The translations under genes and the position numbers were made by a program. Of a stretch of DNA of 64,000 nt, positions 50,654 to 58,965 are shown one piece after another. This DNA comes from a bacterium (GTDB lineage Bacteria; Chloroflexota; Dormibacteria; Aeolococcales; Bog-877), in contig JAKATL010000004.1 in the NCBI GenBank assembly GCA_021827985.1, positions 1 through 64,000 of the forward strand, read 5' to 3'. Numbering within the stretch: position 1 is the stretch's first letter; every line of letters starts with the position of its first letter. The notes below the pieces were generated by a model that saw only the letters and a list, made by a program, of their open reading frames with translations, ran no database searches and was not told the DNA's origin.

Positions 50654-51912
50654 CGCAGGCGCGGAACGGAACCAGGGTCGTGGTCACGGGGATGGGGGCT
50701 GTGACCCCGGTCGGCATCGGGGTCAAGGCGGCCTGGGAGGCTGTGTGCGCCGGCCGCAACGGCATCCACCGGATCCAGGGTTTCGACCCCGAGCCGTATG
50801 GGTCCCAGATGGCGGGCGAGGTGCTGGACTTCGACCCTAACGACTACGTGGACCGCAAGCAGGTCAGCCGCACCGCTCGTTTCACCCAGTTCGCGCTGGC
50901 CGCCACCCAGGAGGCCATGGATCAGTCTGGCCTACCCATAGACGACTCCAACCGGGACCTCGTGGGGGTGATCGTGGGCTCGGGCATAGGCGGGCTCAAG
51001 GTCACCGAGGAGGCCACCCACACCCTGGCAGAGCGGGGCCCGCGGAGGCTGAGTCCCTTCACCGTGCCGATGATCCTGGCGGACATCGCGGCCGGGGAGG
51101 TCGCCATGCGCTTCGGGGCCAGCGGCCCCAACTTCGCCCTGGTCTCCGCTTGCGCCACGGGGGCACACGCCATCGGGGAGGCAGCGGAGATCATCCGGCG
51201 GGGGGACGCGGTGGCCTGCATCGCGGGCGGTAGCGAGGCCTCGATCACGCCGCTGGCGGTGGGCGCGTTCAGCTCCATGCGGGCTCTCTCGCAGCGCAAC
51301 GACGATCCGGAGCACGCCAGCCGGCCCTTCGACGCGGGTCGGGACGGGTTTGTGGTGGCCGAGGGCTGCGCCATCCTCATCCTGGAGGAGTACGAGCATG
51401 CCCAAAGGCGCTCGGCAGCCATCCTGGCTGAGGTCGCCGGGTACGGCGCCAGCGCCGATGCCTATCACCTGACCGCCCCTGAGCCCAGCGGGCGCGGGGC
51501 CAGGAGGGCGATGGTCCGGGCGCTGGAGAAGGCAGGCGCGGGACCGGAGGAGGTGGACTACGTGAATGCCCACGGCACCTCCACCCCGATGAACGACGCT
51601 GCCGAGACCTCGGCGCTCAAGCAGGTTCTGGGGGCGAGGGCCCGTCGGATCCCGGTGTCCTCCACCAAGTCCATGACCGGACATGCCCTGGGGGCCGCGG
51701 GAGCGATGGAGTCGGTGTTCTCGGTGATGACCATCGTGGACGGCCGGGTTCCACCAACCATCAACTACCGGGATCCGGACCCGGAGTGCGACCTCGATTA
51801 CGTGCCTGAGGGAGCCCGGCTGGTGCGACCCCGGCTGGTGCTGAACAACTCCTTCGGCTTTGGCGGGCACAACGCCTGCTTGGCCTTCCGGGCTATCGAG
51901 CCGGGGCCTTAA
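50650..51912 (+). CDS. fabF: beta-ketoacyl-ACP synthase II
   Basis: KAS II elongating enzyme that condenses acyl-ACP with malonyl-ACP. It has 420 residues. Cys168 is in LVSACATGAHAIGE, and the two histidines are in NAHGTSTPMNDAAE and SMTGHALGAAGA; RFTQFALAATQEAMDQSG and NNSFGFGGHNA are canonical. It starts at GTG 50650 in the fabH stop. KAS II typically sets unsaturated and longer-chain lipid composition with temperature. A very stable hairpin at 52050-52078 ends the operon. Acyl carrier protein must be encoded elsewhere. Confidence 0.93.
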   Translation: MTQARNGTRVVVTGMGAVTPVGIGVKAAWEAVCAGRNGIHRIQGFDPEPYGSQMAGEVLDFDPNDYVDRKQVSRTARFTQFALAATQEAMDQSGLPIDDSNRDLVGVIVGSGIGGLKVTEEATHTLAERGPRRLSPFTVPMILADIAAGEVAMRFGASGPNFALVSACATGAHAIGEAAEIIRRGDAVACIAGGSEASITPLAVGAFSSMRALSQRNDDPEHASRPFDAGRDGFVVAEGCAILILEEYEHAQRRSAAILAEVAGYGASADAYHLTAPEPSGRGARRAMVRALEKAGAGPEEVDYVNAHGTSTPMNDAAETSALKQVLGARARRIPVSSTKSMTGHALGAAGAMESVFSVMTIVDGRVPPTINYRDPDPECDLDYVPEGARLVRPRLVLNNSFGFGGHNACLAFRAIEPGP

Positions 51913-52049
51913 CCAGACCTTAGCCCCCGGATAGCCCCGGCTTAGCCCCCGCGGCGCCACACTCCCTTCGAGGGGTCGCCCCGGGGACGGGCCAACCCCG
52001 CCCTCGATCCTGGCGTGGTCGAGGGCACCACTTCGCCGGACCCTCCCGT

Positions 52050-52078
52050 GCTGGGGGCTGCCCTCGGCAGCCCCCAGC
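52050..52078 (+). terminator. intrinsic-type hairpin after fabF
   Basis: A perfect 13-bp stem GCTGGGGGCTGCC / GGCAGCCCCCAGC closes a CTC loop. It lies 137 bases after the fabF stop and 137 bases before the HtrA gene. There is no T-run, as often in high-GC genomes. Confidence 0.65.
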
Positions 52079-52215
52079 CTTGCTGGCCCCCTGGATGGCC
52101 GCGTCACCCGGGTGGCAACTCCGGGGGGCGCTGAAGGGATACTCCCTTGGTTGGCGCCGTTCCCGGTGGAATCCTCAGAGCGTCCCGGAAGGCGACCCGG
52201 AAGGAGGTGGACGCC

Positions 52216-53505
52216 ATGGACAGGCCGGCGGCTCGGGCTCCTCAGCGAGCCGGGGGTGGAGCTGGGGCAGTTCCCGTGGCTGTGCCGACGAAGTTCGCCA
52301 CCGCCTTCACCCCGACCGGCGGACCGCCCCGCCGTACCTCGGCTGACGCCGGCAGCTGCCAGCGGCGGCAGGGCAGGGCAGGAGAGCACCGGCTCGGCGG
52401 GCGCGCGCTCGCCCTGGCGGCGGCGCTGGTCCTGGGCGGTGCGGCGTTGTCCGCCCTGCTCCCCGGGTCTCCCGGTAAGCCCAGCCCATCCACGCGGGCC
52501 GAGACGGCGGGGGCGGGCATCAACCTGGACCGCATCGCCCGCCTGGCGGACTCCGGGGTGGTGACCATCTCCGCGGTGGACGCCTACGGCGAGGACCGCC
52601 TGAGCGCCACCGGCATCATCGTCGACCGGGAGGGGGAGGTGCTGACCAACAACCATGTCGTCGAGGGGGCAACCTCAATCGTGGTTAAGCTCGGGGGAGT
52701 AGGCCGGTCATACCCGGCCACGGTGGTGGGAGCCGCTCCGAGTCGCGACATCGCCGTACTTGCGGTGGCGGGAGCCGAGGACCTCCAGCCCCTGCCCATG
52801 GCCGGGTCGGCGGAGCTCCACCCCGGTTCTGCCATCGTGGTGGTCGGGAACCAGGGCCCGGGCGCCCCATTGGCGAGTGCCGGCGAGGTCGTCGGGCTGG
52901 GGAGGCGGCTGGCGGCCACCGACCCCGTGACCGAGGCGCCCGATGACCTCCTGGGGATGATCGAGATGAATGTCCCGGTTCAACCGGGAGACTCCGGTGG
53001 CCCGGTCCTGAATGCGTCGGGGCAGGTGGTGGGGATGACCACGGCTGGCGAGGAGATCGTGGACGGGCTGGTCCCCGCGGATGCGGCCTACGCCATCCCC
53101 ATCGCGGCGGCGCTCGGGGTGGCTGAGCAGATCGAGGACGGGAGCGGCGGACCAGGAATCGTCCTCGGTGCCCCGGCGTTCCTCGGCGTCGAGGCCGAGA
53201 CGTACACCCCTGAGGTGGAGGCGGGGCCGCCGCCGGTCCTGGCCCTCCTCAGCGACCAGCGGATGCGCCCGGCTTGGGGGGTGCTCGTCCTGCAAGTGGT
53301 GAGCGGCTCCCCGGCCGCCCTGGCCGGGATGCAGGCAGGGGACGTGATCGTCCGCCTGGCCACCGTTCGGGTCGACTCCCTGGGATCCCTGCGAACGGCC
53401 CTTTACGGGCTGCACCCAGGTACCGAGGTCCAGGTGTGCTGGGTGGATACCACCGGGAACCCCGTGGCCGCCACGGTGGACCTCGCGGCCGGGCCACCCG
53501 CCTGA
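52216..53505 (+). CDS. HtrA/DegP-type trypsin-like serine protease with PDZ domain
   Basis: A 429-residue S1C protease of envelope quality control. An N-terminal cytosolic basic segment of about 60 residues is followed by one membrane helix (ALALAAALVLGGAALSALLP), so the protease domain faces outward. Catalytic residues are His147 (TNNHVVEG), Asp178 (SRDIAVLAV) and Ser260 (PVQPGDSGGPVL). A single PDZ domain occupies about residues 330-420 (VVSGSPAALAGMQAGDVIVRLA), the usual peptide-binding groove. ATG 52216 is chosen after AAGGAGGTGG. It stands alone between two hairpins. Targets are unknown; stress response or protein turnover is inferred. Confidence 0.88.
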   Translation: MDRPAARAPQRAGGGAGAVPVAVPTKFATAFTPTGGPPRRTSADAGSCQRRQGRAGEHRLGGRALALAAALVLGGAALSALLPGSPGKPSPSTRAETAGAGINLDRIARLADSGVVTISAVDAYGEDRLSATGIIVDREGEVLTNNHVVEGATSIVVKLGGVGRSYPATVVGAAPSRDIAVLAVAGAEDLQPLPMAGSAELHPGSAIVVVGNQGPGAPLASAGEVVGLGRRLAATDPVTEAPDDLLGMIEMNVPVQPGDSGGPVLNASGQVVGMTTAGEEIVDGLVPADAAYAIPIAAALGVAEQIEDGSGGPGIVLGAPAFLGVEAETYTPEVEAGPPPVLALLSDQRMRPAWGVLVLQVVSGSPAALAGMQAGDVIVRLATVRVDSLGSLRTALYGLHPGTEVQVCWVDTTGNPVAATVDLAAGPPA

Positions 53506-53720
53506 CGCACGATCCCCATCTCGATTGCGGCCCACCTGGGGGGAAACCCTGGGGGTTGCGGGGGTGGAGTCACGCTCCGGGGAATTGGTGCAATCACCCT
53601 TAGAGCTGGGGCTCAGGAACTCCAGACTCTGTAAGTGGAATCCACCGGAAGCCCCGGCAAGGCCAGGGTGATGGGGAGAGGTATTAAGGGTCTGGGCCCC
53701 ATGGCCCGGGAGGTGCCACG

Positions 53721-54269
53721 ATGCGACGGAAGACCTTCGACGGAGTCCTGACAGTGCTGGGAGCGCTGATCACGGTGATCCTGGTGGGGGCGGGCTCGCT
53801 CCTGCTCTGGGGCGCCAACTACACCAACACCGAGGTCCACAACCAGCTGGCCGCTCAGAAGATCTACTTCCCGGCGGCCAACAGTGCTGAGATCACGGCG
53901 CTTCCCAAGGCTGACGCCACCCTGATGAAGCAGTACGCGGGCCAGCTCATGACCACCGGAGCTCAGGCCGAGGTCTGGGCCGACCACTTCATCGCCGTCC
54001 ATCTCCACGAGATTGGGCTCACCTACGACCAGGCCAGCACACTGGCTCGCTCCAACCCCACCAACGCCAAGTACGCGGCCCTCGAGAGCACGGTTTTCCA
54101 GGGCACCACACTGCGCAGCGAGCTGCTGGAGGCCTACGGGTTCTCCGTCTTCGGAACCATCGCCTGGATCTCCTCGCTGGTGGCCTTCTCCCTGGCGGTG
54201 GTCTTCCTCCTGCTGACGGTGCTGGGAGTCGCCCACTGGCGGAAGGTCTCACCCACGGCTGAGATCTGA
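53721..54269 (+). CDS. small two-TM membrane protein of unknown function
   Basis: A 182-residue protein with two helices, VLTVLGALITVILVGAGSLLLW near the N-terminus and FGTIAWISSLVAFSLAVVFLLLTVLG near the C-terminus. Between them is a soluble loop of about 110 residues, rich in Thr, Ala and His (YTNTEVHNQLAAQKIYFPAA; HFIAVHLHEIGLTYDQAS). I do not recognise the family. Similar topologies occur in actinobacterial proteins with a periplasmic aromatic-rich loop. ATG 53721 has GGGAGGTG upstream. It is followed by a large hairpin, so it is monocistronic. Confidence 0.65.
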   Translation: MRRKTFDGVLTVLGALITVILVGAGSLLLWGANYTNTEVHNQLAAQKIYFPAANSAEITALPKADATLMKQYAGQLMTTGAQAEVWADHFIAVHLHEIGLTYDQASTLARSNPTNAKYAALESTVFQGTTLRSELLEAYGFSVFGTIAWISSLVAFSLAVVFLLLTVLGVAHWRKVSPTAEI

Positions 54270-54297
54270 GCCCCGAAGCTCTGACCAGACCCGGAAA

Positions 54298-54329
54298 GGA
54301 GGGGTCCCGCCCCGGGGCGGGGCCCCTCC
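54298..54329 (+). terminator. 16-bp hairpin terminator-like structure
   Basis: GGAGGGGTCCCGCCCC pairs with GGGGCGGGGCCCCTCC including one G-T wobble; in the cell the apex must open to a small loop. It sits 28 bases after the small membrane protein stop and works on either strand. Confidence 0.6.
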
Positions 54330-54600
54330 CGATTGCCTACACGGCTAAATCTGGGCCGACCGGCGTCGGCGGGTTCGCCCAGCGAACGACTCAATCGTCG
54401 TTCCCGATACCGGGCTTGGCCCGGTCCCCGCGTCCCGGCAAGGAAGCCCCCATGCGGGGCAACCACGGCTCGCCTCCCCGGCATCCACCCAGCTAAGGCA
54501 GGTGATTCCGCGCTGATCTCGCCCGGTCCCGCCTTCGACCATGGGAGATAGAATTTCGTCTCCGGGCCGTCGGCGCGGCCCGGCCCTGGAGGGCTAGGTT
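54330..54600 (+). promoter_or_regulatory. ctaB upstream region with -10 element
   Basis: TAGAAT at 54549-54554 is a consensus-like -10; transcription would start near 54561 with a 40-base leader before GTG 54601. Upstream, 54400-54500 holds several short GC-rich dyads but no known riboswitch could be assigned. No gene was recognised in this stretch. Confidence 0.4.
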
Positions 54601-55503
54601 GTGGGATTGGCTCCCGGCGCAACGGTGCCGGCCAGGAGCTCAGGCTGGGCCCGGGCGGCCGACTTCCTGACCTTCGTCAAGCCTCACATTGACGTGACCT
54701 TCGTGGCCGTGGCGGTGGCGGGGGCGGTTGTCAGCTGGCACTGGTCCGGGCCCTTCCCGCTTTTTCGGGTCCTTGTACTGGCGGGCTCGGTGGCGCTGCT
54801 CAGCTCCGGGGCCGAGTGCTGGACCAACATCCATGACCGCGATCTCGACGCGCTGATGCCCAGGACCCAGGGCCGGCCCCTGGTGAGCGGCCGGATCTCC
54901 CTGCCAGAAGCGCTCATTCTCGCTGTCGCCCTCACCGGGACGGGGCTGGTGCTGGCCGCGCTGCTCGGCCCGGTCGCCCTGACGTTCCTGGCCTTCGCCC
55001 TTCTCAGCAACGTGGTGGTCTACAGCCTGCTCACCAAGCGCGCCACCCCCTGGAGCATCGTTCTAGGCTCGGTGGTGGGAGCGCTCCCCCTCTGGGCCGG
55101 CGCGGCCGCTGTTCGTGAGCCCCTGCCCGCGGCGGAGTGGATGCTCGGCGGCACGGTGGGCGTCTGGATCTTCGTCCACATCTGGGTGATCGCTCTGCGC
55201 TATCGGGACGACTACGCCGCGGGGGCCGTCCCCATGGCGCCTTTGGTGTGGAGCCCCGGCCGGCTCCGCGCGGGCCTTGTGGTGTCCGCGGCGGGGATGG
55301 GCGCCCTCGCGGTGGCCTCCCTGCTCAGCCTGGGCGGCCCGGCTGTGCCAGCGGCAGCGGCTCTGACCGCAGCCTACTCCGCCGCGATCCTGGTGGGAAC
55401 GGCCCTGGTGCCGACCCGGCCCCGGCTGGCGGGCCCCCTGATTCACCTCATCACGGTCTATTTGTTGGTGGTCCTGGGGGCGGCTGTGGCCTGCGCGCTG
55501 TGA
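54601..55503 (+). CDS. ctaB: protoheme IX farnesyltransferase (UbiA family)
   Basis: Membrane prenyltransferase that adds a farnesyl chain to protoheme, making heme O for heme-copper oxidases. Its 300 residues contain the first aspartate-rich motif NIHDRDLDALMPRTQGRPLVSG and the second region IWVIALRYRDDYAAGAVPMAPLVW, which is CtaB-specific among UbiA proteins. Nine hydrophobic helices are visible. GTG 54601 follows a TAGAAT promoter. The next gene, 46 bases downstream, encodes a 12-TM protein with histidines, suggesting that the modified heme is used by it. No ctaC-ctaD is in the window. Confidence 0.85.
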   Translation: MGLAPGATVPARSSGWARAADFLTFVKPHIDVTFVAVAVAGAVVSWHWSGPFPLFRVLVLAGSVALLSSGAECWTNIHDRDLDALMPRTQGRPLVSGRISLPEALILAVALTGTGLVLAALLGPVALTFLAFALLSNVVVYSLLTKRATPWSIVLGSVVGALPLWAGAAAVREPLPAAEWMLGGTVGVWIFVHIWVIALRYRDDYAAGAVPMAPLVWSPGRLRAGLVVSAAGMGALAVASLLSLGGPAVPAAAALTAAYSAAILVGTALVPTRPRLAGPLIHLITVYLLVVLGAAVACAL

Positions 55504-55549
55504 GCGTGCGGCGAGCCGCCTGAAAGGTTCTAGCGGAGAGGAGGGGAAG

Positions 55550-57067
55550 ATGGCAACAGCAGTCGACACCACGGGCAGCCCGGGATCGCTTCCGATCCCG
55601 AAGGGTTCCGGGCTGGACTTCACCACCGTGATGGTGAGGGTCCTCATGGCCTGGATCGTGATCGTGGCGGTGCTGAGCTTCATCACCGCTCCCTGGCTGG
55701 CTCCGGGCAACAGCGGGGACCTCACCCCCACCCTGGTGTGGTTCTACCACGCCCTCATGCTCCCGGCCGCCCTCCTGTTCCTGATCATCTGCACAAGGGT
55801 GTTCACCCTGCACTCCTGGGTGCGCTACCTGGTGACCCACAGCGCCCTGGTCGCGCTCTTCGAGGGTGCCGGTTTCCTGATCCTCGGCTACGGGACCCTG
55901 CACAACGTCCCGTCGCTGGTCGACTTCGGCTTCTGGGTCATCATGCCGGCCACCCTGGAGCTCTTCGGGGTGACCGTGTTGTTCGTCGTGGACCTCGCCT
56001 GGTGCGCGCTGGTGCCTCCCAAGGGTGAGGCGATGACCCCACAGAAGGCGGAGATCACCTGGGTGTTCTTCTTCGCTGGGGTCTCGGTGCTTACCTGGGT
56101 GGTGTTCGGGCTGCTGGCGGCGGCCTCTGAGGTGGGCATCAGCTGGAGTTTCTGGGCCGGAGCCCAACACGAGTCCGCCTCGGCGCTGATGGGCAACATC
56201 GTCACCTCGCACTCCCACGGGATGCTGCCCACATTCATGGGGGCGATCGTGCTGCTGGCGGCGGAGGCCTTCGGCTACTCGCGGCTCACCGGCGCGCGCA
56301 AGCAGGTGGCTCGGTCGGGAGCGGGTCTCATGCTGGCGGGGATCGCCCTCTACTCCGGCATCTACACCGTCTCCGGGCTGGGCACCTTCGTGATCCCCGC
56401 CTGGTTCCCCCACGGCGCGGGGGGCGCCAATGGGATCGCCATGGACGACACCATGACCGGGCTGGTGGGCGTGGGCTCGCTCATCCTGGCGGGCGCTATG
56501 CTGCCTGAGCTTCGCGGGGCCTTCCTCCGGGTTGCGGGAGGCACCGGGCGGGCTCTCAGGCGGCTGAACCCGGTCCGGGTCGGGGTCTACCTCACCTACG
56601 TGATGGCGACCGCCGACATGTTCTTCTACGGCTACTACATCGAGATGAACGAGACCCAGTTCGGGTTCGCCAACACCGGCTCCGCCTCCCGGGTGATCGA
56701 CGACCAGATCTTCACCCGCAGCCATCTGCTGTTCGTCTTCGGGGCGCTGCCCATTGTGGCGGTGTTCCTGCTGGCCACTGAGCTGGTGGGCAACGTCTCC
56801 GCCGCCGGGCTCACGGTGAAGAAGTGGATGGCCCGCCTGGTGATGGCGGGCATGGTGGTGACGCTCGTGGGCATGGGCATCTGGGTGTTCTCGACCCCGG
56901 GACACCTGAGCACCTGGTCCATCGGCAGCGGGGGCGAGCTGCTCTACGTCGCCGGACAGGTGCTGATGCTCATCGGGGCCATCGTCTCTCTCTTCGCCCC
57001 TCTGCTCAACCGGAGCGAGTCGGGAGCCACCCTGGAGGCGCCGGCGCCTCGCGCGAGCGCCGCCTGA
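55550..57067 (+). CDS. 12-TM polytopic membrane protein with an HxH motif; heme-copper oxidase subunit I-like candidate
   Basis: Not assignable to a named family from the sequence. The 505-residue chain has twelve hydrophobic helices, the count of heme-copper oxidase subunit I. Histidines lie in VWFYHALMLPAALL (helix 2), TSHSHGMLPTFMGAIVLLAAE (H-S-H before helix 6) and TRSHLLFVFG (before helix 10). HxH is reminiscent of the paired heme ligands of subunit I, but the copper-site HH pair is not evident and helix order differs. The neighbouring ctaB makes a modified heme and suggests a heme-binding role. GGAGAGGAGGGG precedes ATG 55550. Alternatives are an NnrS-like or other heme membrane protein. 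A hairpin terminator follows. Confidence 0.6.
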   Translation: MATAVDTTGSPGSLPIPKGSGLDFTTVMVRVLMAWIVIVAVLSFITAPWLAPGNSGDLTPTLVWFYHALMLPAALLFLIICTRVFTLHSWVRYLVTHSALVALFEGAGFLILGYGTLHNVPSLVDFGFWVIMPATLELFGVTVLFVVDLAWCALVPPKGEAMTPQKAEITWVFFFAGVSVLTWVVFGLLAAASEVGISWSFWAGAQHESASALMGNIVTSHSHGMLPTFMGAIVLLAAEAFGYSRLTGARKQVARSGAGLMLAGIALYSGIYTVSGLGTFVIPAWFPHGAGGANGIAMDDTMTGLVGVGSLILAGAMLPELRGAFLRVAGGTGRALRRLNPVRVGVYLTYVMATADMFFYGYYIEMNETQFGFANTGSASRVIDDQIFTRSHLLFVFGALPIVAVFLLATELVGNVSAAGLTVKKWMARLVMAGMVVTLVGMGIWVFSTPGHLSTWSIGSGGELLYVAGQVLMLIGAIVSLFAPLLNRSESGATLEAPAPRASAA

Positions 57068-57075
57068 CCCAACTG

Positions 57076-57105
57076 GTCCGCACCCTCCGCGAGGAGGGTG
57101 CGGAC
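57076..57105 (+). terminator. hairpin terminator after the 12-TM protein
   Basis: A perfect 13-bp stem GTCCGCACCCTCC / GGAGGGTGCGGAC with a GCGA tetraloop begins eight bases after the stop codon. No T-tract follows. Confidence 0.7.
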
Positions 57106-57238
57106 AGTTCCCCGGCCGTACCGGACAGGGCGGGCGAATATCGCCGCTGTCCCTGGCCCTGGGCTGAAAGCGCCCGCGCAGTGGGCCGGTTCGCCCAGCA
57201 CCCCCGTGCCGGCTGGGCCACCCGGCCATCCAGAGCGC

Positions 57239-57685
57239 TCAAACTGGATGGCTGGGCTGTCCGACCCCGGTCGTGATGTGGTCCCGGAGGGATTCCGTGA
57301 CGTAGAAGGTCCATGCCCCCGAGCAGGCCTCGTAGCACTTCAGGCTGTCCGTCAGCCCCCTGTGGGTGAAGCGCAGCTCGGTGGCGCCGTGTGCTGGTTC
57401 GATCTCGAAGCAGATCTCCGTGCCGACCCACTCGTCCGGGTCCCTCGTGAAGTTGAGGCGGGCTTCGTCAACCCGCCAAACAACGCGCCGGCCGGGCGCC
57501 AGGTCGGCGATGGTCTGCTTGGAGTAATGGACCTCTCCGTACCGATAGGAGAAGGTGGACCCCAGAGTCCCTGTCTCTCCGGAGACGTCCTCCGACCACC
57601 AGCCGCGCACGTTGTTGACCGCGGCAAAGACGGCATCCGGAGGCTGGTCCACGGTGATGCTGACGGAGAAGTCGCGACTGTCCAT
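57239..57685 (-). CDS. SRPBCC-domain protein (AHSA1-like)
   Basis: A 148-residue START-like protein. FSVSITVDQPPDAVFAAVNNVRGWWSEDVSG is the usual N-terminal strand-helix of SRPBCC proteins, followed by VVWRVDEARLNF, WVGTEICFEI, ELRFTHRGL and SLRDHITTGVG. It is a different subfamily from the SRPBCC gene at 3818. The start ATG 57685 has GGGAGGG upstream on the complementary strand; the longer frame to 57775 runs across the divergent promoter. It is divergent from an HxlR regulator with an inverted repeat between them, so it is likely the regulator's target. Substrate is unknown. Confidence 0.8.
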   Translation of the reverse strand: MDSRDFSVSITVDQPPDAVFAAVNNVRGWWSEDVSGETGTLGSTFSYRYGEVHYSKQTIADLAPGRRVVWRVDEARLNFTRDPDEWVGTEICFEIEPAHGATELRFTHRGLTDSLKCYEACSGAWTFYVTESLRDHITTGVGQPSHPV

Positions 57686-57739
57686 GGTGGTGTCCCTCCC
57701 AACGCGAGGTTGTATGGTGCAAGCGATAGTACACCAAGG

Positions 57740-57756
57740 ACTTGCTTCATGCAAGT
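57740..57756. promoter_or_regulatory. inverted repeat operator between SRPBCC and HxlR genes
   Basis: ACTTGC TTCAT GCAAGT is a perfect 6-bp inverted repeat with a 5-base spacer, 17 bases before the hxlR-type start. A half-site TGCAAGC occurs 20 bases further left (57718-57724). It is the best candidate for binding by the HxlR-type protein on both divergent promoters. Confidence 0.55.
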
Positions 57757-57773
57757 GATGGATGGGAGGCCCC

Positions 57774-58298
57774 ATGCTGGGAAGGAGCTATGACCAACAG
57801 GTCTGCTCGATTGCCCGCGCTCTGGAGGTGGTCGGCGAGAGGTGGACCTTACTCATCATCCGCGACGCGCTCTTCGCGCACGCGACCCGCTTCAACGACT
57901 TCCAGCACAACCTCGGCCTTGCCACCAACGTGCTGAAGACCCGGCTCGATTCACTGGTTGCCGCTGGCCTCATGGAGCGGCACCCCTCGGGGTCAAAAGC
58001 AAGGAGCGACTACTGGCTCACGGAGAAAGGGCGTGACTTGGCGCCGGCCCTCATCGCGCTCACAGCCTGGGGCGACCGCTGGGCGAGTCCCGACGGTCCT
58101 CCCATCCTCTACCGACACACGAAGTGCGGCGGCCCGGTAGTTCAGGCGCTGAGGTGCGCGACCTGCGGCGAGATCCCAATTGCGGAGGTGGGTGTCCGCC
58201 CGGGGCCCGGCATGTCGCCCGAATACCTTGCCGCGCGGAGGCCCAGGCGGACGGTGGAGGACAATCTGCCCCCCGGAGCCGGGAAGGCCGCCGGATAA
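57774..58298 (+). CDS. HxlR-family transcriptional regulator
   Basis: Winged-helix regulator of 174 residues. CSIARALEVVGERWTLLIIRDALF is the HxlR signature with the redox-position cysteine near residue 11. The recognition region is RFNDFQHNLGLATNVLKTRLDSLVAAGLMER and the wing YWLTEKGRDLAPALIALTAWG. A C-terminal zinc-ribbon-like pair (TKCGG...RCATCGE) is present. ATG 57774 has GGGAGG upstream. It is divergent from the SRPBCC gene and probably represses both. HxlR regulators often respond to electrophiles or aldehydes, and the N-terminal cysteine makes that possible here. Confidence 0.85.
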   Translation: MLGRSYDQQVCSIARALEVVGERWTLLIIRDALFAHATRFNDFQHNLGLATNVLKTRLDSLVAAGLMERHPSGSKARSDYWLTEKGRDLAPALIALTAWGDRWASPDGPPILYRHTKCGGPVVQALRCATCGEIPIAEVGVRPGPGMSPEYLAARRPRRTVEDNLPPGAGKAAG

Positions 58299-58410
58299 CG
58301 AGACCAAGCGCTTGGGCCTACCACGCTCTGCAGGTCGACGGGGCGAACCGTCCCGCCATCCGCAGGTGAATGAAGTTGACAGCTCAGGTGGCCAGAGCCG
58401 GATCTCAGGA
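58299..58410. other. spacer up to the island boundary
   Basis: No gene or structured element recognised. It separates the HxlR gene from the decayed tRNA fragment that marks the left end of the island. Confidence 0.3.
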
Positions 58411-58457
58411 TGTGGTGCCCGCCTGAGGACTTGAATTTGGTCCCTTGGGATTAGGAG
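58411..58457. repeat. decayed copy of the tRNA-Lys 3' half (putative att site)
   Basis: TGTGGTGCCCGC followed by an ungapped match to the tRNA complement through TTGGGATTAGGAG. Compared with 59870-59916, the first 12 bases are identical and the remaining 35 contain nine differences. The T-stem can no longer pair, so this is not a functional tRNA. It equals the anticodon-loop-to-CCA part of the gene, the classic core recognised by tyrosine integrases. Confidence 0.7.
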
Positions 58458-58680
58458 GCCGGCTCGCCGACGTCTGCCGGTCGTGGGCACGGCCCGTCTC
58501 CGGCTTCGAGGTGTGGCGGTCTGCCCGTCGCGTTGAGTGTGGATGCTACGGGTTTCGCCCGGGGCACTGCGAGCGGAGCTCTTGGCCGGCTGCTTACGGC
58601 GACGCGCGCAGCCGTCGCCGTACCCGCAACGAAGTGGGTAGCGAGGTGACCAACGCAATCGGCTTTGCTGAGGCTATACA

Positions 58681-58965
58681 CTGCCAGTATATACTTCAAG
58701 TGTAGAAAGCGGCACAGGCGCTTGGGATGCGGCGAACCGCGACCACCTTGGTCGGCGTCACCCGGAGCGCAACATCACCCCAACCGAGATCAAAGAAGCT
58801 ATGAACGAACCGGACCGAGATGACGAGCCGGACCCGAAACGGGAACCATTCCGGGTACTGCGGGGCCATACGCATGCTGGGCGACTGCTTTACGTCGCCT
58901 GCATCCCTCTACCCGCAGGCCGATACCCGGTTCATGCGCATGCCAGTGGGAGGCGAGGGCGATGA
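58681..58965 (+). CDS. BrnT/DUF4258-like toxin of a type II toxin-antitoxin system
   Basis: The frame encodes WDAANRDHLGRHPERNITPTEI, then KEAMNEPDRDDEPDPKREP, FRVLRGHTHAGRLLYVACIP and RYPVHAHASGRRGR, the order and spacing of BrnT-type RNase toxins (N-terminal WDxxN...H, G-x-T-x-xGRLL, and the C-terminal basic end). It overlaps the antitoxin start by four bases (ATGA). No ATG/GTG/TTG exists in frame upstream of the homologous region. The frame opens at 58672 and the first NTG is CTG 58681. An internal ATG at 58801 would cut off the fold. Either a rare start is used or the toxin is decaying, which would fit a remnant island. Confidence 0.6.
   Translation: MPVYTSSVESGTGAWDAANRDHLGRRHPERNITPTEIKEAMNEPDRDDEPDPKREPFRVLRGHTHAGRLLYVACIPLPAGRYPVHAHASGRRGR

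Noticed and set aside
54400..54510. CAGCTAA-containing structured region resembling part of a c-di-AMP (ydaO) riboswitch
   Set aside because: Only the CAGCTAA core matches, the flanking conserved segments are missing or in a different order, and a -10 at 54549 places the region upstream of the transcript.
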